A stretch of 64,000 nt of DNA from Leishmania mexicana MHOM/GT/2001/U1103 (GCF_000234665.1 NC_018324.1:1732942-1796941); one strand, 5' to 3'; positions 21,972 through 32,224 are shown, counted from the stretch's first letter. Notes: generated by a model from the sequence alone, not told the origin. Program-made: numbers and translations.

Positions 21972-23330
21972 ATGTCTGATTCGGAGGCGCCTCGCCAGGA
22001 TGTGTTAGCTGCCGCCACGTTCAAGAAGGCACCGCAGCGTGCCTGGGTGGACGACCAGGATGTAGCAGTGGAGCAGGAGACGCCGGCATTCTTCAAGGAG
22101 AGTCACGTCAAACCGGCGTGGGCACTTAGCGACACCGCACGCGCGGACAAGGACCAGTTCGACCCTGACGAAGGCGCCGTTCCGGGCTACGGGCGCTCCG
22201 CGGAGGCGCTGGCTCGCAAACGCTTCCGCAGCGAAGATCTCGACACCTTGCTGTCGCGCAAAGAGCCACTCCTGTCGTCAAAACACGACCGACCTCACAG
22301 TGCTGTGCCGACGGTGCTCTCCGTGCTGCCCCTTCCACGTGACTCAGCACGCACGATCCACTGGCATCGTAACGGTCAGCTGGCAGTCGTGGGCGGCAAC
22401 CGGCACATCTACACCTTCCACGCCGCCGGCGGGTTCGTGGAGCAGCTCTCCAAGGTACACGTAAACAAACGGGTAGAAACGACGGCGCTCTCCGAGAGTG
22501 GTGAGGAGGTGCTTATTGCAGCGCATGAGGCGTACGCACCTCAGCTGCTGAACATTGCCACAGAACAGTTGACTCCGCTGACATTCCTGGACACCCGCGA
22601 TACTGCGGTGCATCGCAACGGTCGGCGCGACAACACGCGAGAGGAGTTCTTCGTCTCAAAGCTGGTGTGCAGGCCAAACGATCCCGTAAGTCGGGGTGTG
22701 GCCATGGCGCGTGGGTCTTCGGTGACGCTCGCCTCGCTCTCCTCCGGCAGCGTCCTTAGCCACATCACCGCCGACACGGCAGTCGTGGATGTCGCCTTTC
22801 TCTCCTCGACAGAGCTGGCCATCGCGACCAAGAACAAGGTTCTTCTCTACGACGTGCGCAAGCTCAGCCGCTTCACCCGCGAGCTGACGGACGACGCCGC
22901 ACTCGATATCACAACTTGCGGCTTCTCAGCTTCTGGTTCATCTGGTGCGCGTGAACGCGCCATGGCGATTGGCTCTGCAAGTGGTGTAGTGAGTGTCTAT
23001 GACAGTGCCACGCTGCGGCCGGCAGCGACGACTGCGGCCTCGGTGGCGCCAGGATCACGACCGAAACTGCTCCGCGAGCTGAAGCAGCTCGTGACGCCAA
23101 TCTCATGTCTATGCTTCGGTAAAGACAGCCGGGGTGACTCGGTGCTGGCCTTTGCAACGCGGGGGCAGAAGGGTGGTTTCCGTCTCGCACGGATGCCTGA
23201 GTTGAACGTGGTGCCGTCCTTTCCAGCCGTCTCGACACGGCACGGCTTCGTGCAGAGTATGACCATTGCACCGACAGTGCCGATCCTCTCTGTCGGTGAG
23301 CGTCAGAAAGTAACAAACTACGCGCTTTAG
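21972..23330 (+). CDS. UTP18: U3 snoRNP protein UTP18-like (WD40)
   Basis: A 452-residue protein resembling UTP18, a beta-propeller subunit of the U3-containing small-subunit processome, acting in the nucleolus in early 18S rRNA maturation. The acidic N-terminus carries RKRFRSEDLDTLLSRKEP, then a propeller from residue ~100: TIHWHRNGQLAVVGGNRHIYTFHA, a VVDVAFLSSTELAIATKNKVLLYDVRK repeat, an ITTCGFSASG / MAIGSASGVVSVYD repeat, and a final ISCLCFGKDSRGDSVLAFA. The ending (FVQSMTIAPTVPILSVGERQKVTNYAL) fits the UTP18 C-terminus, where the last blade returns to an acceptor strand. WD signatures are weak, as usual for this family in trypanosomatids. The open frame extends 34 codons upstream to a GTG; ATG 21972 is the first ATG. 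Another propeller processome subunit is the main alternative. Confidence 0.8.
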   Translation: MSDSEAPRQDVLAAATFKKAPQRAWVDDQDVAVEQETPAFFKESHVKPAWALSDTARADKDQFDPDEGAVPGYGRSAEALARKRFRSEDLDTLLSRKEPLLSSKHDRPHSAVPTVLSVLPLPRDSARTIHWHRNGQLAVVGGNRHIYTFHAAGGFVEQLSKVHVNKRVETTALSESGEEVLIAAHEAYAPQLLNIATEQLTPLTFLDTRDTAVHRNGRRDNTREEFFVSKLVCRPNDPVSRGVAMARGSSVTLASLSSGSVLSHITADTAVVDVAFLSSTELAIATKNKVLLYDVRKLSRFTRELTDDAALDITTCGFSASGSSGARERAMAIGSASGVVSVYDSATLRPAATTAASVAPGSRPKLLRELKQLVTPISCLCFGKDSRGDSVLAFATRGQKGGFRLARMPELNVVPSFPAVSTRHGFVQSMTIAPTVPILSVGERQKVTNYAL

Positions 23331-25286
23331 CTGAGGGTGGAGGCACAAGAGGTTCGTCGGGTACCCGGAGGAGGAAGGCAGATCTTTGGTGGATGGGGAT
23401 GCTATCGATGAGACGCGACAGGTGTGAAGTGCACGGAAGCGCCGCGACCGCGAATGAGTAGAGACAGCGCATGTGGCCATGCAGTAAACTCTCTTTCTTC
23501 CCCTTTCTCTATATGGCTGGGCACCGCACCTTCACAGCTCATGAGGAACTGTCATCGCCCATGGTCCTCTGCGACCGTCATGAAACGACAGGTTGTGAAG
23601 AAAAACATAAACGAAAAAGAGTATCCTTCATCTCTCGGCAGTGCTCCTGCTTCACGGTGTCTGCGCACGTGACAGACGGGAGCCTTTTTTTGTTGTGGTT
23701 GTTGTTCGTGGTTAAGGTAAAGGAGAAGAATTCCCACGACGTCGTCTGCACAGGGTGCATGATGGTGCTGGTTTGAGCTTTCCAGTACGTTTGGCACACG
23801 ATGACAGAAAAAAGAATAGGGGATGGGGCTATGCAGCAGTATCCCTCCCCTCTCTTTCCTAAAAGCTTCGGTTTTTCCTTTCGTGTAATCGCTCGTAAAC
23901 CACTAGAGAAGAAAAAAAAGGCTCTCCGATGTGTCCGCGCGCAATGCGAAGCGGCTTCAGCGGACGTGATTTGGTTCCTGGGTTCGATGAGGTGTGTAGG
24001 TGTGTGTGTGTGTGCAGCGTGCATGACTGCCTTGCCCGCTGTCACGCAGCGAAAGACGATGCTGCTGCGGACACTCGAATGAGACATCGCGCCGGTCACT
24101 CATGCGTTTCACCGTACATGTGGTACCTTCTATCAACGAGAACGAAACAACCACAAATAGTCCCAAAGCTACTGCACGCATACGCGCACAAGGACCATGC
24201 GCGACGCTGCATGGGAGCATTCTTGTCATCCGCTCTTTCTCCTTGTCCGCTTCTCTACTGTTCATGGTGCGCACCTCCCACCCACCAATCCTCTTGCACG
24301 AGCATCTCACGCAATCCTACGCCCGGAAGAGGAGTGAGTATTTTTGATACTTCAACGCTACAGCACTCACTCGTGCTGCGACTGTTGTCGGATGCACGTT
24401 TGGATCCGTCAACTTAAAAACGGCACATCCTATCCTCGTGCGCGACACCGACTTGCTTTCGATTTCCTTCTCCTCTTTGAGGGGAGGCGAACTACTCTGC
24501 CTCTTCTCCCCTCACTGGCTTCCAGGGAAGGGTCGCTACTCCACTGACTGCGCCGTCCTCTCTCCTGCTCCTCCCTCCCAGAGCGTCTCCTCCGTGTTCG
24601 CATCGCTCCCTTCCCCTCCTCCTCCTCCGTCTTCTGTTCACAGTCCTCTGTATCGGGGCTTGACTTGGGTTGTGTGGGGTGCTGGGTAGCCGTTCCGTGC
24701 CTTCTCCGCGCCCTCTGCATTTCTCCTCGCTTGTTATCCCTCCTTTGTGTTGGGGCGTGTTTTGGTTTTGGATTCGTAGTTGTGCACCGCATCCGCTTCC
24801 CTCTCGCGATAGCGTCCCCTCCCCCTCCGACACGTTCCTTGTTCTCCACCACATTTCAATCTTTGTCTGTCCTCCACCGCCTCCCTCCCTTCCTGCCTTT
24901 TTTTCGTTTGTTTTCTTCGTGTTGCTTTTCTCTCGGTCCCATCTTGCATCGCACCACCACGACCGTCGCACACCGTCTAGCTAGACGACACGAGGGATAC
25001 CATAGCAAAGTGTTCCTATCGACCCATTTCTATCTCTGTCCTGTTTTGTGTCTGTGACGCCAGGACGCAGGTCTTTTGTTGCGCGCACTACGGACGTGGG
25101 CACTGTCGTTAGTGATTACTTTCTCTTTTTTTGCTGGTGTTGTGCATACCGTCAAAGCACCCTACACGCTTGTCTGTCGAGTGCCTTTTCTGGTTATTTT
25201 GTTGTTGTTTGTCGTCTGCTGTGGTTTGCGTGTTGTGGATTCGCGCACCTCACCCCACCTCTGCTTTAGTCTCTTGTGGCAATGAA
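23331..25286. other. 2 kb spacer
   Basis: No gene supported. It contains GT repeats near 24000, C/T-rich tracts at 24460-24900 and the probable acceptor of the next gene at 25268. Open frames on both strands here are low-complexity Ser/Pro/Leu/Arg shadows. Confidence 0.6.
25248..25269 (+). promoter_or_regulatory. Predicted trans-splice acceptor (PHD protein gene)
   Basis: A pyrimidine tract followed by TTTAG (AG 25268-25269). If used, the first ATG on the mRNA would be at 25282, out of frame and five bases before the coding ATG at 25287. Inference only. Confidence 0.4.
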
Positions 25287-27734
25287 ATGGCGGCCGCTGC
25301 GCAGCTCACGCAGGCGATGACGCTAAAGAAGAACACTGTCGACTACATCCCCAGCAAACTGGCGTACGACACAGCTATTCCTGTTACCATTCTAGAAGAT
25401 CGCAGCGACTTCATCAAGAAATGCAAACCCTACGACATCATTGATGGACCGAATCCACTCGATGAGCCAGAGGCAACGGATACTACGCGGCCGCAGGCGC
25501 AGTCTGCCCTTGTGTCGCCAGCGCCAGAGGTGAAGAAGTCGGAGCGCTCGTCAGGGCGCCCCAACCGCAAACTTCACTACTCGGCACTGAAGGCCGAAAA
25601 GCCGCACGCCGTCAAGCGGGAGAGAGACACTGAAGAAGGGCAGGATGGGCCTGTCGTTGTATTCACCCGACCGTCACGACACGGATGGGCAGCGGAGCGT
25701 CTGGTGCAACATCGACCGTATCAGTTGGTGCGGTCGAACGATATGGAGACGCGTGTGCGGTATGTTCTGGATGATGTCGACTACGATTGGTGCGAGCGTC
25801 ATAACATTTCTCCGGAGAGCCTGCAGCGCGGCGTGACTTACCTCGAGTGGGGGTACGTTTCCTCGCTCCTCCGGGCCGCGACGCCGCATGTTGCCACTCC
25901 CAAAGACGCAGGCACCGTCGTCACTGAGTCTGTTGTCACCGGACACGGTGACGGGCACCACTCGTTGAGTACACTGTCTTCGTCTCTCGTTGGTGCCGCC
26001 GCGGCAGGCAACGGAAGGCATACGACCTCAAGACGGCAGAACGGCAAGGACAAGACTAGTGCTGGGGATGCTGCAATGTGCTTGTGCGCCTTGTGCTCCA
26101 AGCCGGTGCATCTGCTGACGTCGCAGCCGCGGTCTGGTGCACTGGAACCTAGTAAAGGCAGTGCCAACGCTCTCCGGAAACGAGGAGGCGAAACAACGCA
26201 CTCGACTGGTGCGCTCTCGTCATCACCGACTGCACGAGGCGGCGCGAGGGTAGGCGGCGGCCATGCACGGGGCATGTCTTCCCCGCAACCGTCGGGTCTC
26301 GCGCTGCCCACTAACAAGGCATTCGGCGATGCGTCGGCAGGGATCGTGTCTCCGTCGCACAACCTTCCGAGCAAAGGACTCAGGTGCAGCAACTGCGGTG
26401 TCGCCGCGCATTTGCGCTGCTGGTTTTTCTCAGAACCGCCGAAGCTACCAGAAGCATGGATATGCGACGGCTGCACCATTTACGCCCATCACCGCAAGCG
26501 AAGCGCAGGTGTGTGCTGCATGTGCGGCCGCGCCGGTGGGGTGCTTCTGCCCTATGTCTCTTCGGCGCTAAAGGACGACAGTGACGCTGTCGAGCCTGGG
26601 CCACCGCAGACGCCCGCTTTCCACGGCCTCTCGTCGGCGGCTGCGCTGTTCGACACGGTCTGCCATGCTGTGTGTGCTTTGAGCATACCGGAGCTGGCTG
26701 TGCGCCCCCAGGTCACCGGTCTGCGACGCAACGGACTCGTCGATGTGCAGATGCGCCCGTACATCTGCGCACTTCGCCGTGTTGGCAAACACAAGTACGC
26801 CATGAATTGCCAGTTTTGTCAGCATGTAAGTGGCCGATGTGTCCAGTGTTCACACCCGCATTGCTTTGAGACGATGCATGCGTCCTGCGCAGCCGAAGCG
26901 CACACCGTGGAGTGCCAAGCTGAGTTGCTCTGCCTCCCTGCGGCTGCCAGTCCACGCAGCACGAGCGGCGGCGCACGAGGTGGCGAATCGACTTCAGACG
27001 CCACCACCCAGCCTGTTTCGCTGGGCAGTTCACTGAGCTCCACCCTGATGGGCACTGCCAACTGGACTAGCTGCTCGCCCTACTGTAGGAAGCACTACGG
27101 CTACTCCGTCGGGAACTCCGTCGGGTCTGCTGAGTTAGGCCGCAAGGCGGAGGCGGAGGCGCTGGCGCTGGACTTGACCGGGCTGCTTACGGGCGGCGAT
27201 GGAGTCACGTCGCCTGTGGTGCGCAAGCGTGGCCGCGGACGGCCGCCGGCGGCGCTGGTGAAGCAGCGAGAAGCAGAGCGCGACCTTATTTTGAAGCTTC
27301 GCGCCTACTGGCTTGAACGCCGCGAGCAGCGCCGCCAGACATCGGCGCAGCTCGCCAGTGAAATCAATGCACGTGTGCGGCCGATTGTCGAGGCATCGTT
27401 GCGGCCGGAGATCGTCAAGATTTCGGCGGAGAAAGTTCGACTTTCACACTTCCTCAGTCTCGTGCCGGAGTGGCAGTGTCAGCTCGTCGCCATCGTCGAA
27501 GGCGAGCTGCCGCTGCCGGACGAGGAGTACGACGACGTGCAGAAGTTCCGAAAAGCGGCCCACACGCGTCGGTCCGGCAACACGCGCAGTTTGTACGACA
27601 AAATGTGCGCAGCCACCGTGCAGCTTGGTCTGTTGTGCCGAGTGGCGGAGGCGATAAAGGAGCAGTGCAGACTTCGGCGCACGAGCGTCGAGCAGGAGCT
27701 GGCGGCGCTCCGAATTCTCAGTAGGTGGCAGTAG
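25287..27734 (+). CDS. PHD / zinc-knuckle / extended-PHD protein (EPL1/BRPF/Jade-like)
   Basis: An 815-residue chromatin protein candidate. An EPL1-like N-terminal part (about residues 150-195: RVRYVLDDVDYDWCERHNI then LEWGYVSSLL) is followed by a PHD-type zinc region. CLCALC at ~265 begins the first finger, which is split by a ~90-residue Ser/Gly-rich insert before LRCSNCGVAAHLRCW...WICDGC (~365-398). Then come CCMCGRAGG (~411) and an HC5HC2H extended PHD to ~541 (CALRRVG, CQFCQHVSGRCVQCSHPHCFETMHASCAAEAH). An AT-hook-like RKRGRGRPP lies at 646-654, and the C-terminus is helical. This PHD-knuckle-PHD order is typical of BRPF, Jade and AF10 proteins, which scaffold histone acetyltransferases and read histone H3. 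A similar role here is inference. The open frame extends 52 codons upstream without an ATG. Confidence 0.85.
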   Translation: MAAAAQLTQAMTLKKNTVDYIPSKLAYDTAIPVTILEDRSDFIKKCKPYDIIDGPNPLDEPEATDTTRPQAQSALVSPAPEVKKSERSSGRPNRKLHYSALKAEKPHAVKRERDTEEGQDGPVVVFTRPSRHGWAAERLVQHRPYQLVRSNDMETRVRYVLDDVDYDWCERHNISPESLQRGVTYLEWGYVSSLLRAATPHVATPKDAGTVVTESVVTGHGDGHHSLSTLSSSLVGAAAAGNGRHTTSRRQNGKDKTSAGDAAMCLCALCSKPVHLLTSQPRSGALEPSKGSANALRKRGGETTHSTGALSSSPTARGGARVGGGHARGMSSPQPSGLALPTNKAFGDASAGIVSPSHNLPSKGLRCSNCGVAAHLRCWFFSEPPKLPEAWICDGCTIYAHHRKRSAGVCCMCGRAGGVLLPYVSSALKDDSDAVEPGPPQTPAFHGLSSAAALFDTVCHAVCALSIPELAVRPQVTGLRRNGLVDVQMRPYICALRRVGKHKYAMNCQFCQHVSGRCVQCSHPHCFETMHASCAAEAHTVECQAELLCLPAAASPRSTSGGARGGESTSDATTQPVSLGSSLSSTLMGTANWTSCSPYCRKHYGYSVGNSVGSAELGRKAEAEALALDLTGLLTGGDGVTSPVVRKRGRGRPPAALVKQREAERDLILKLRAYWLERREQRRQTSAQLASEINARVRPIVEASLRPEIVKISAEKVRLSHFLSLVPEWQCQLVAIVEGELPLPDEEYDDVQKFRKAAHTRRSGNTRSLYDKMCAATVQLGLLCRVAEAIKEQCRLRRTSVEQELAALRILSRWQ

Positions 27735-28787
27735 GGAGGGGGTGGGGAGGCAGTGTCGGTATCGCAGAACAGCGCTGACATACCTGTGGAGCAGTAGGCT
27801 ACGGCGTCTCGCTCACAGCGGCGCGCACGAACCGCAGGCCATGAAACGTCGGCAGCCCAACGCCACTTCGACGATACTCGTGAGCAACGACTCGCGATTT
27901 TCCTCTCGGTATGCCGCGTCAACGTAAGTCTCCGTGGTGCACACGCGCGTTTTTTGCTCGTTGTTTGTTGTTGTCTATATATTCATATATAGAAATATAT
28001 ATATATAGTTTTTTTAGCGACATCTTTCACATATGAACGTCCACGGAACGCATGAGCAAGGCAAGGAACGCTACATGTGCGAAAGGAAAAAGGGCAAATG
28101 CCGGGCTGGCAGGAAGCGCCAATAACGTGCGCGCGACGCTGCCGACCTGCTGCGGTCTTTTCTGGCGCGAAGAGGCACTGTCAGCAGAAGATGATGTGAC
28201 CGTACGCAGGGGCCCTGAACTCGGACGGTACTGTGAAGAGAGTCGCTAATTTTTTTAGTCAAGTAACCGAATAGCTCCTGCAAAAAGTACTGTAGCTCAT
28301 CCACTCCCCAGTGGCTCCGTGCATGCGCCGAGGGCGACACCGAACACGCCGAACCTGCATGGGCTCACGCTCACATCTGTGTCCAATGCAAAGACTCGCC
28401 TCCGTCTACTTTGATGCTTTCTTTTCTTTTTTTTGCTGATTGTCTCGTTTGTAGAGCGGCAAGCGCGGCTCAAGAAAAAAAAACACACGCGTGCCACACG
28501 GTCAAGTGCACAGACACGCCTCCACGCACACATCCAATCACACCGACATAGATTATTGTTCGACACTGAGGTTTCCTTGGCTGGCTTCTCGTGGCCACCA
28601 GCTTGCACATCTTTTCTTTGCCGCAAAAAAAAACTTAGACTCGCAGGAGCATACATACACATATATAAGGGCGCTGCTTCTCGGCACTGTAGACTGAGCG
28701 ACTGTGGGTGTAGGTGCGTCAGCCCTCACGCTCTCTGCTTGTTTTCGCCACCTTCGGCCATTGGAACCCCTTCGCCTCGAAGAAGAG
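27735..28787. other. Spacer with AT hairpin tract
   Basis: No gene supported. An AT-rich tract at 27974-28008 can fold into a hairpin. A 65-codon frame at 28052-28249 starts with ATG but has no recognisable domain. The frame at 28433-29128 overlaps the TMEM17-like gene in another phase and is rejected. Confidence 0.55.
27974..28008. repeat. AT-rich inverted repeat
   Basis: CTATATA and TATATAG flank a TTCA loop (27975-27992), followed by an (AT)n run to 28008. It lies about 240 bases after the PHD gene stop, within a probable 3' UTR. Confidence 0.7.
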
Positions 28788-29267
28788 ATGCGTGTTCGCA
28801 CCTACCACAAACATGCTATCCAGCGCAACAGCCCTGCTCTGCAAGGCCTCCTCGTCTTGCACACGATCTTCTCCATTTTCTACTCTGCCCCTATCTGGTT
28901 CACCTACCTCGGCATCCGCTGGCACCTGGCCAGCGTCACGTCGCAGCAGCGGATATGGATGATCTGCGTGCTAATCATTTGGTTCTGCACGGAGATTTTG
29001 CGGCTCCACCTCGGCTGTCTGGCCAACAAGCAATCACTCTTTGGCGGACTCGTCGCATTCCTGACGATAACCCTCGTTCCACAGCTCCCGCTTGTCTGTG
29101 TTCTTTTGGGCGTCCTGCCGGAGTGTAACGACTTGGAGTTTAGTGTGTGCGTCACGCAGATCCTGCTGTTGGTGCTGGAGTCCCTCGCGGCACTGCAGCT
29201 GTTGTTGCGGGTGACGCGCAACAATATCGTTGACTTTTACGTCTCCCTCGGCTCTCCCTACTGCTGA
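28788..29267 (+). CDS. TMEM17-like four-pass ciliary membrane protein
   Basis: A 159-residue protein with four predicted membrane helices at about 20-43, 54-75, 82-108 and 119-141, separated by very short loops, and a short C-terminus. Length, four-helix layout and the sequence around WHLASVTSQQRIWMICVLIIWFCTEILRLHLG fit the transmembrane 17/216 family. TMEM17 is a component of the ciliary transition-zone (MKS/tectonic) module that gates entry of membrane proteins. Leishmania has a flagellum with such a module, so this role is plausible. The open frame extends upstream to a GTG at 28704; ATG 28788 is the first ATG and gives a family-typical length. Confidence 0.8.
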   Translation: MRVRTYHKHAIQRNSPALQGLLVLHTIFSIFYSAPIWFTYLGIRWHLASVTSQQRIWMICVLIIWFCTEILRLHLGCLANKQSLFGGLVAFLTITLVPQLPLVCVLLGVLPECNDLEFSVCVTQILLLVLESLAALQLLLRVTRNNIVDFYVSLGSPYC

Positions 29268-30070
29268 CACGAAAAGCAGCACTGCTGTAAGGAAGTGGCA
29301 GTGGATTTCCTCACAGAGGAGTGGCTCGCATGTCCATTGGCGGCGACACATAGCGAAGCGAAAATGGGACATCATGCGGCAGCAGTAGTCCTGGGCGTCT
29401 TGTACGGTTGTTCTCTGTCTGCTGTTGCCTTCTCTATCCCACAGACCGGTTACCTCTCTCTCTCCCTCTCAACAGCCTCTGAGGAGAGTGGCAAGCAGGC
29501 CAGCCTTCTACAGCGCACCCCGCAAAAAAAACGAAAATGTGTCTACTCGAAAGGTAAAAAAAAGAATACGAGACTGAAAATTGACACGTGTCGTGAACCT
29601 TTCACGACACCAGGCGCCAATCGTAGAGGCACAAGACTCGCAGCCTCGCCAGCCGTACCGAGCGCGTTGCTCCACTGGCGTGCGGATGACGCCGGTGTGA
29701 AGCGAATCAGCAGCGATGTGGGGGGGGGACATTACTCATTGCGCACGTCTTTCTTTCTTGCCCTGCTGCTCTTCTCCTGCCTTCGCCGTCGTCACCGTAT
29801 CGTTTTTTAACTGCCCCCCCTCTCTCCTCCCCCCAATGAGGGCGTTTCCCTGATGTACACTTCCGCCGCTTATGGTTGTTGACCTTTATTCCTGTACAAG
29901 CTGGCGGCACGCGTGAAGGGAGAAGCAACGACGTCTCCCATCAGCGCACACCTGTGCCGACCTTTTGTGTGTGTGTGTGTGTGCGATTGTGTGTGTCTCA
30001 CTTGCCCTGCCCGGGAACACGAGTTGCGCACGAAAAGCACCACCACTGCCTCCCACTTTCCCTTTTCTCC
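29268..30070. other. Spacer
   Basis: About 800 bases without a supported gene. Contains a G run (29720), a C run (29812) and a GT repeat at 29966-29983 followed by C/T-rich sequence just upstream of the SNARE start. Confidence 0.55.
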
Positions 30071-31492
30071 ATGATGGATATCTCGTATCAGCTATGGTCG
30101 CTGGTAGAGCAGGCGCGGCGATCATCGGCGACGCCGCCAGCGCGCATCACCCTCCCTGCTCGTCGAGCGCGAACAGCGGACGAGGCTCAGGCGACCGAGT
30201 CTTTGCTGACCACCTCCCACGCGCTTGACCATGCCGCTGACGTGGCGATCGGTCGCGCTACGGCGCACATTTCAGCTGTGATGGCCGCTCTTGACGCGGT
30301 GACACCAAACTCCTTGGCGCACCTGCAGAACAACCTTCTGCTCTCGGACGCGGAGCTGCTTTCCGTAAGCAGTTCGCTAAAGGCATTCATGGAGACCCTC
30401 ACCAAGGTCACCTCACTGAACGATGCACGACGTTGGCGCGGTCGCTTCAACGGCACACCTTCCTCCGCCCCAGGCACGCATGACGCCTTGGAGAGTCTCG
30501 CTGTGGACAAACCGGAGGCGCCAGATGGAAAGGCTCGAAGTGGCGTTGTCGCACATCTTCGACAGGCGGTCTCAACTCTGCAGCAGCGGATCGCCTCAAA
30601 ACGCCTACAAGTCGCCCTTTCCAAGGAGGAGTTGGCCTTATACAAGACGGAACTCTTTCTCTACGGCCACTGCGGCGTGCTCGCCTGCTCCGACGAGGTC
30701 GCGGCTGAGCTCGGCCGCTGCACAGAGGTGACGCGCAAAGAGGCAACTTCGCGGGGACAGCATGGCGCAAAGGCAGTTGACTTCACGGAGGTAACGGCAC
30801 TTGCTGATGCCAACGGCGGGCAGCAGCGGCGTCATTATACATCGTCAAAGCCACCCGCTGCGATGCCGGGCTTTGGCACGACGTTTCGTGTAGTCGACGG
30901 CATGGTGCAGCGAGCCGCCGAAACCGTCAAAGCAGCCGGCAGTCACGCAGACTCGGCACTGCAGGTCGCACTGACCGGCGGTCACGCTGCGGCGCGGCAG
31001 CTACTGCACGCCGGCACTGCTTCTGTCGCGGAGATCCTTATGCTCGGCGCGGGCGCGGGCCGCGGCAGCTGCGGCAACCTCTCGATCCCAGCTGCTGAGA
31101 CACTTGCGACGACTGCAGGAGGTGGTGCGCTCCGGCTTCCGACTCTTCAGCCATACCAGCTCACGAACGAGGAGGAAGCGCATCTGCAAGAGCAGAATCG
31201 GGCGCTTCTTCAGGCTCAGCGTCAGGCATCCGCACAGGATGCCAAGGCAGTCGAGGCTCTGGTTAGAGAACTATCGCAGCTGACTTCGCTTATGAACGAA
31301 CAGGTGGTGCAGCAAACGGAGCAGTTTTCGCTGATCGTCAAAAACACGGAAGTGGCGCACACCAATGTCAAAAAGGCGATGAGCGAGGTAGAGAAGCCCC
31401 TGTGCGCCTTTTGGAATCCGACGCGGCAGCTCGTGGCGCTCCTCTGGGTATGCATGGCTCTTCTCGTCACCGTGAACTGGGCCTCACGGTGA
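30071..31492 (+). CDS. Syntaxin-18-like Qa-SNARE
   Basis: A 473-residue tail-anchored SNARE candidate. The C-terminal part has a SNARE motif at about residues 376-441 (from the EEEAHLQEQNRALLQ segment through VKKAMSE), with Q415 in the VVQQTEQF segment at the zero-layer position. A linker and a hydrophobic tail anchor follow (~452-470, LVALLWVCMALLVTVNW). The FWN segment before the anchor and the QQ at the ionic layer resemble syntaxin 18/Ufe1, the ER Qa-SNARE for retrograde Golgi-to-ER fusion. The N-terminal half is helical with Ala/Arg-rich stretches; the middle (~200-370) is loosely conserved and Ala/Gly-rich, making it longer than the ~300-350 residues usual for the family. ATG 30071 is followed directly by a second ATG at 30074. 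The upstream frame runs through a GT repeat with no ATG. Confidence 0.78.
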   Translation: MMDISYQLWSLVEQARRSSATPPARITLPARRARTADEAQATESLLTTSHALDHAADVAIGRATAHISAVMAALDAVTPNSLAHLQNNLLLSDAELLSVSSSLKAFMETLTKVTSLNDARRWRGRFNGTPSSAPGTHDALESLAVDKPEAPDGKARSGVVAHLRQAVSTLQQRIASKRLQVALSKEELALYKTELFLYGHCGVLACSDEVAAELGRCTEVTRKEATSRGQHGAKAVDFTEVTALADANGGQQRRHYTSSKPPAAMPGFGTTFRVVDGMVQRAAETVKAAGSHADSALQVALTGGHAAARQLLHAGTASVAEILMLGAGAGRGSCGNLSIPAAETLATTAGGGALRLPTLQPYQLTNEEEAHLQEQNRALLQAQRQASAQDAKAVEALVRELSQLTSLMNEQVVQQTEQFSLIVKNTEVAHTNVKKAMSEVEKPLCAFWNPTRQLVALLWVCMALLVTVNWASR

Positions 31493-32224
31493 GACAAGCA
31501 GCCGACGAACACAAAGACAGACGGGGAGCCACAAGATCCGAAGTGCTGCAACGGGCAGACGCTCTCAAGCATACATGTCTTTTCCTTGCTTCCATGGAGA
31601 CACCTCCGTCGACACTGGAGAGGAAGGGCATGGAAGTGGCGCCTTTTTGTTTTCGCATCTCTTGGTGTAGCAGGGCTCGTAGCGGCTCCATTCGGAGAAA
31701 GGGTGAAGGCGAATCTCGCTCATCCGCGCCCACGTGTTGGAGAGAAGCTCAGAAGAAGCAGATGAAGACATCACCACCACCTCCCCCCTCCCAAAGAAGA
31801 ACAAAAAAAGAAAGTGCAAAGACACCACTTACAGAGGACTTCTCGGAAGTAGCCATGATGGTCGAGGCTATCTCGGAGACGGAGGGAGGTATGCTTATGC
31901 TTTTCTCCGTCCTTCTTTTCAGCATTTCTCCGCGACCTAATCAACCGGAGAAGGAGGTGGCACTCTCCCAGTAGTGACCGCAAGCAGGATGCTTTGTGTT
32001 TCGTCGTAGTGCTTTTCGCCGATGTTATTCTCGACGTTTTTCTCCCCAGTCCTTCTTTTACTGTTTCTGGTTTTGGGGCAGCTGTATCGCTCTGACTTCC
32101 ACGAGCGATCTCCTTCTTTTCCCCTTTCACGAAATCGCAGAAACACACACACACACGCACACGCATACACTCACATCACCAAAGGGACTGCGGCGCTGAA
32201 CGCGGTGCGGTCATCGTCGTCGAT
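31493..32224. other. Spacer
   Basis: About 730 bases, no supported gene. The + frame at 31402-31974 overlaps the SNARE gene in another phase and is not called. It ends with a short CA run and the likely splice acceptor at 32139-32140. Confidence 0.55.
32109..32140 (+). promoter_or_regulatory. Predicted trans-splice acceptor (helical-repeat gene)
   Basis: A pyrimidine tract (TCCTTCTTTTCCCCTTTC) followed by the first AG at 32139-32140. The 84-base leader to 32225 has no ATG. Inference from spliced-leader rules. Confidence 0.45.

Noticed and set aside
23970..24000. GGGTTCGATGAGG resembling a B box
   Set aside because: No CC at the expected position and no cloverleaf around it.
27479..27922. 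147-codon antisense frame at the end of the PHD gene
   Set aside because: Opposite the coding strand and of Ser/Arg-rich shadow composition.
28433..29128. 231-codon frame overlapping the TMEM17-like gene
   Set aside because: Different phase from a gene with clear membrane helices; non-ATG start and spacer composition in its first half.
31402..31974. 190-codon frame after the SNARE gene
   Set aside because: Begins inside the SNARE gene in another phase and has no recognisable features.
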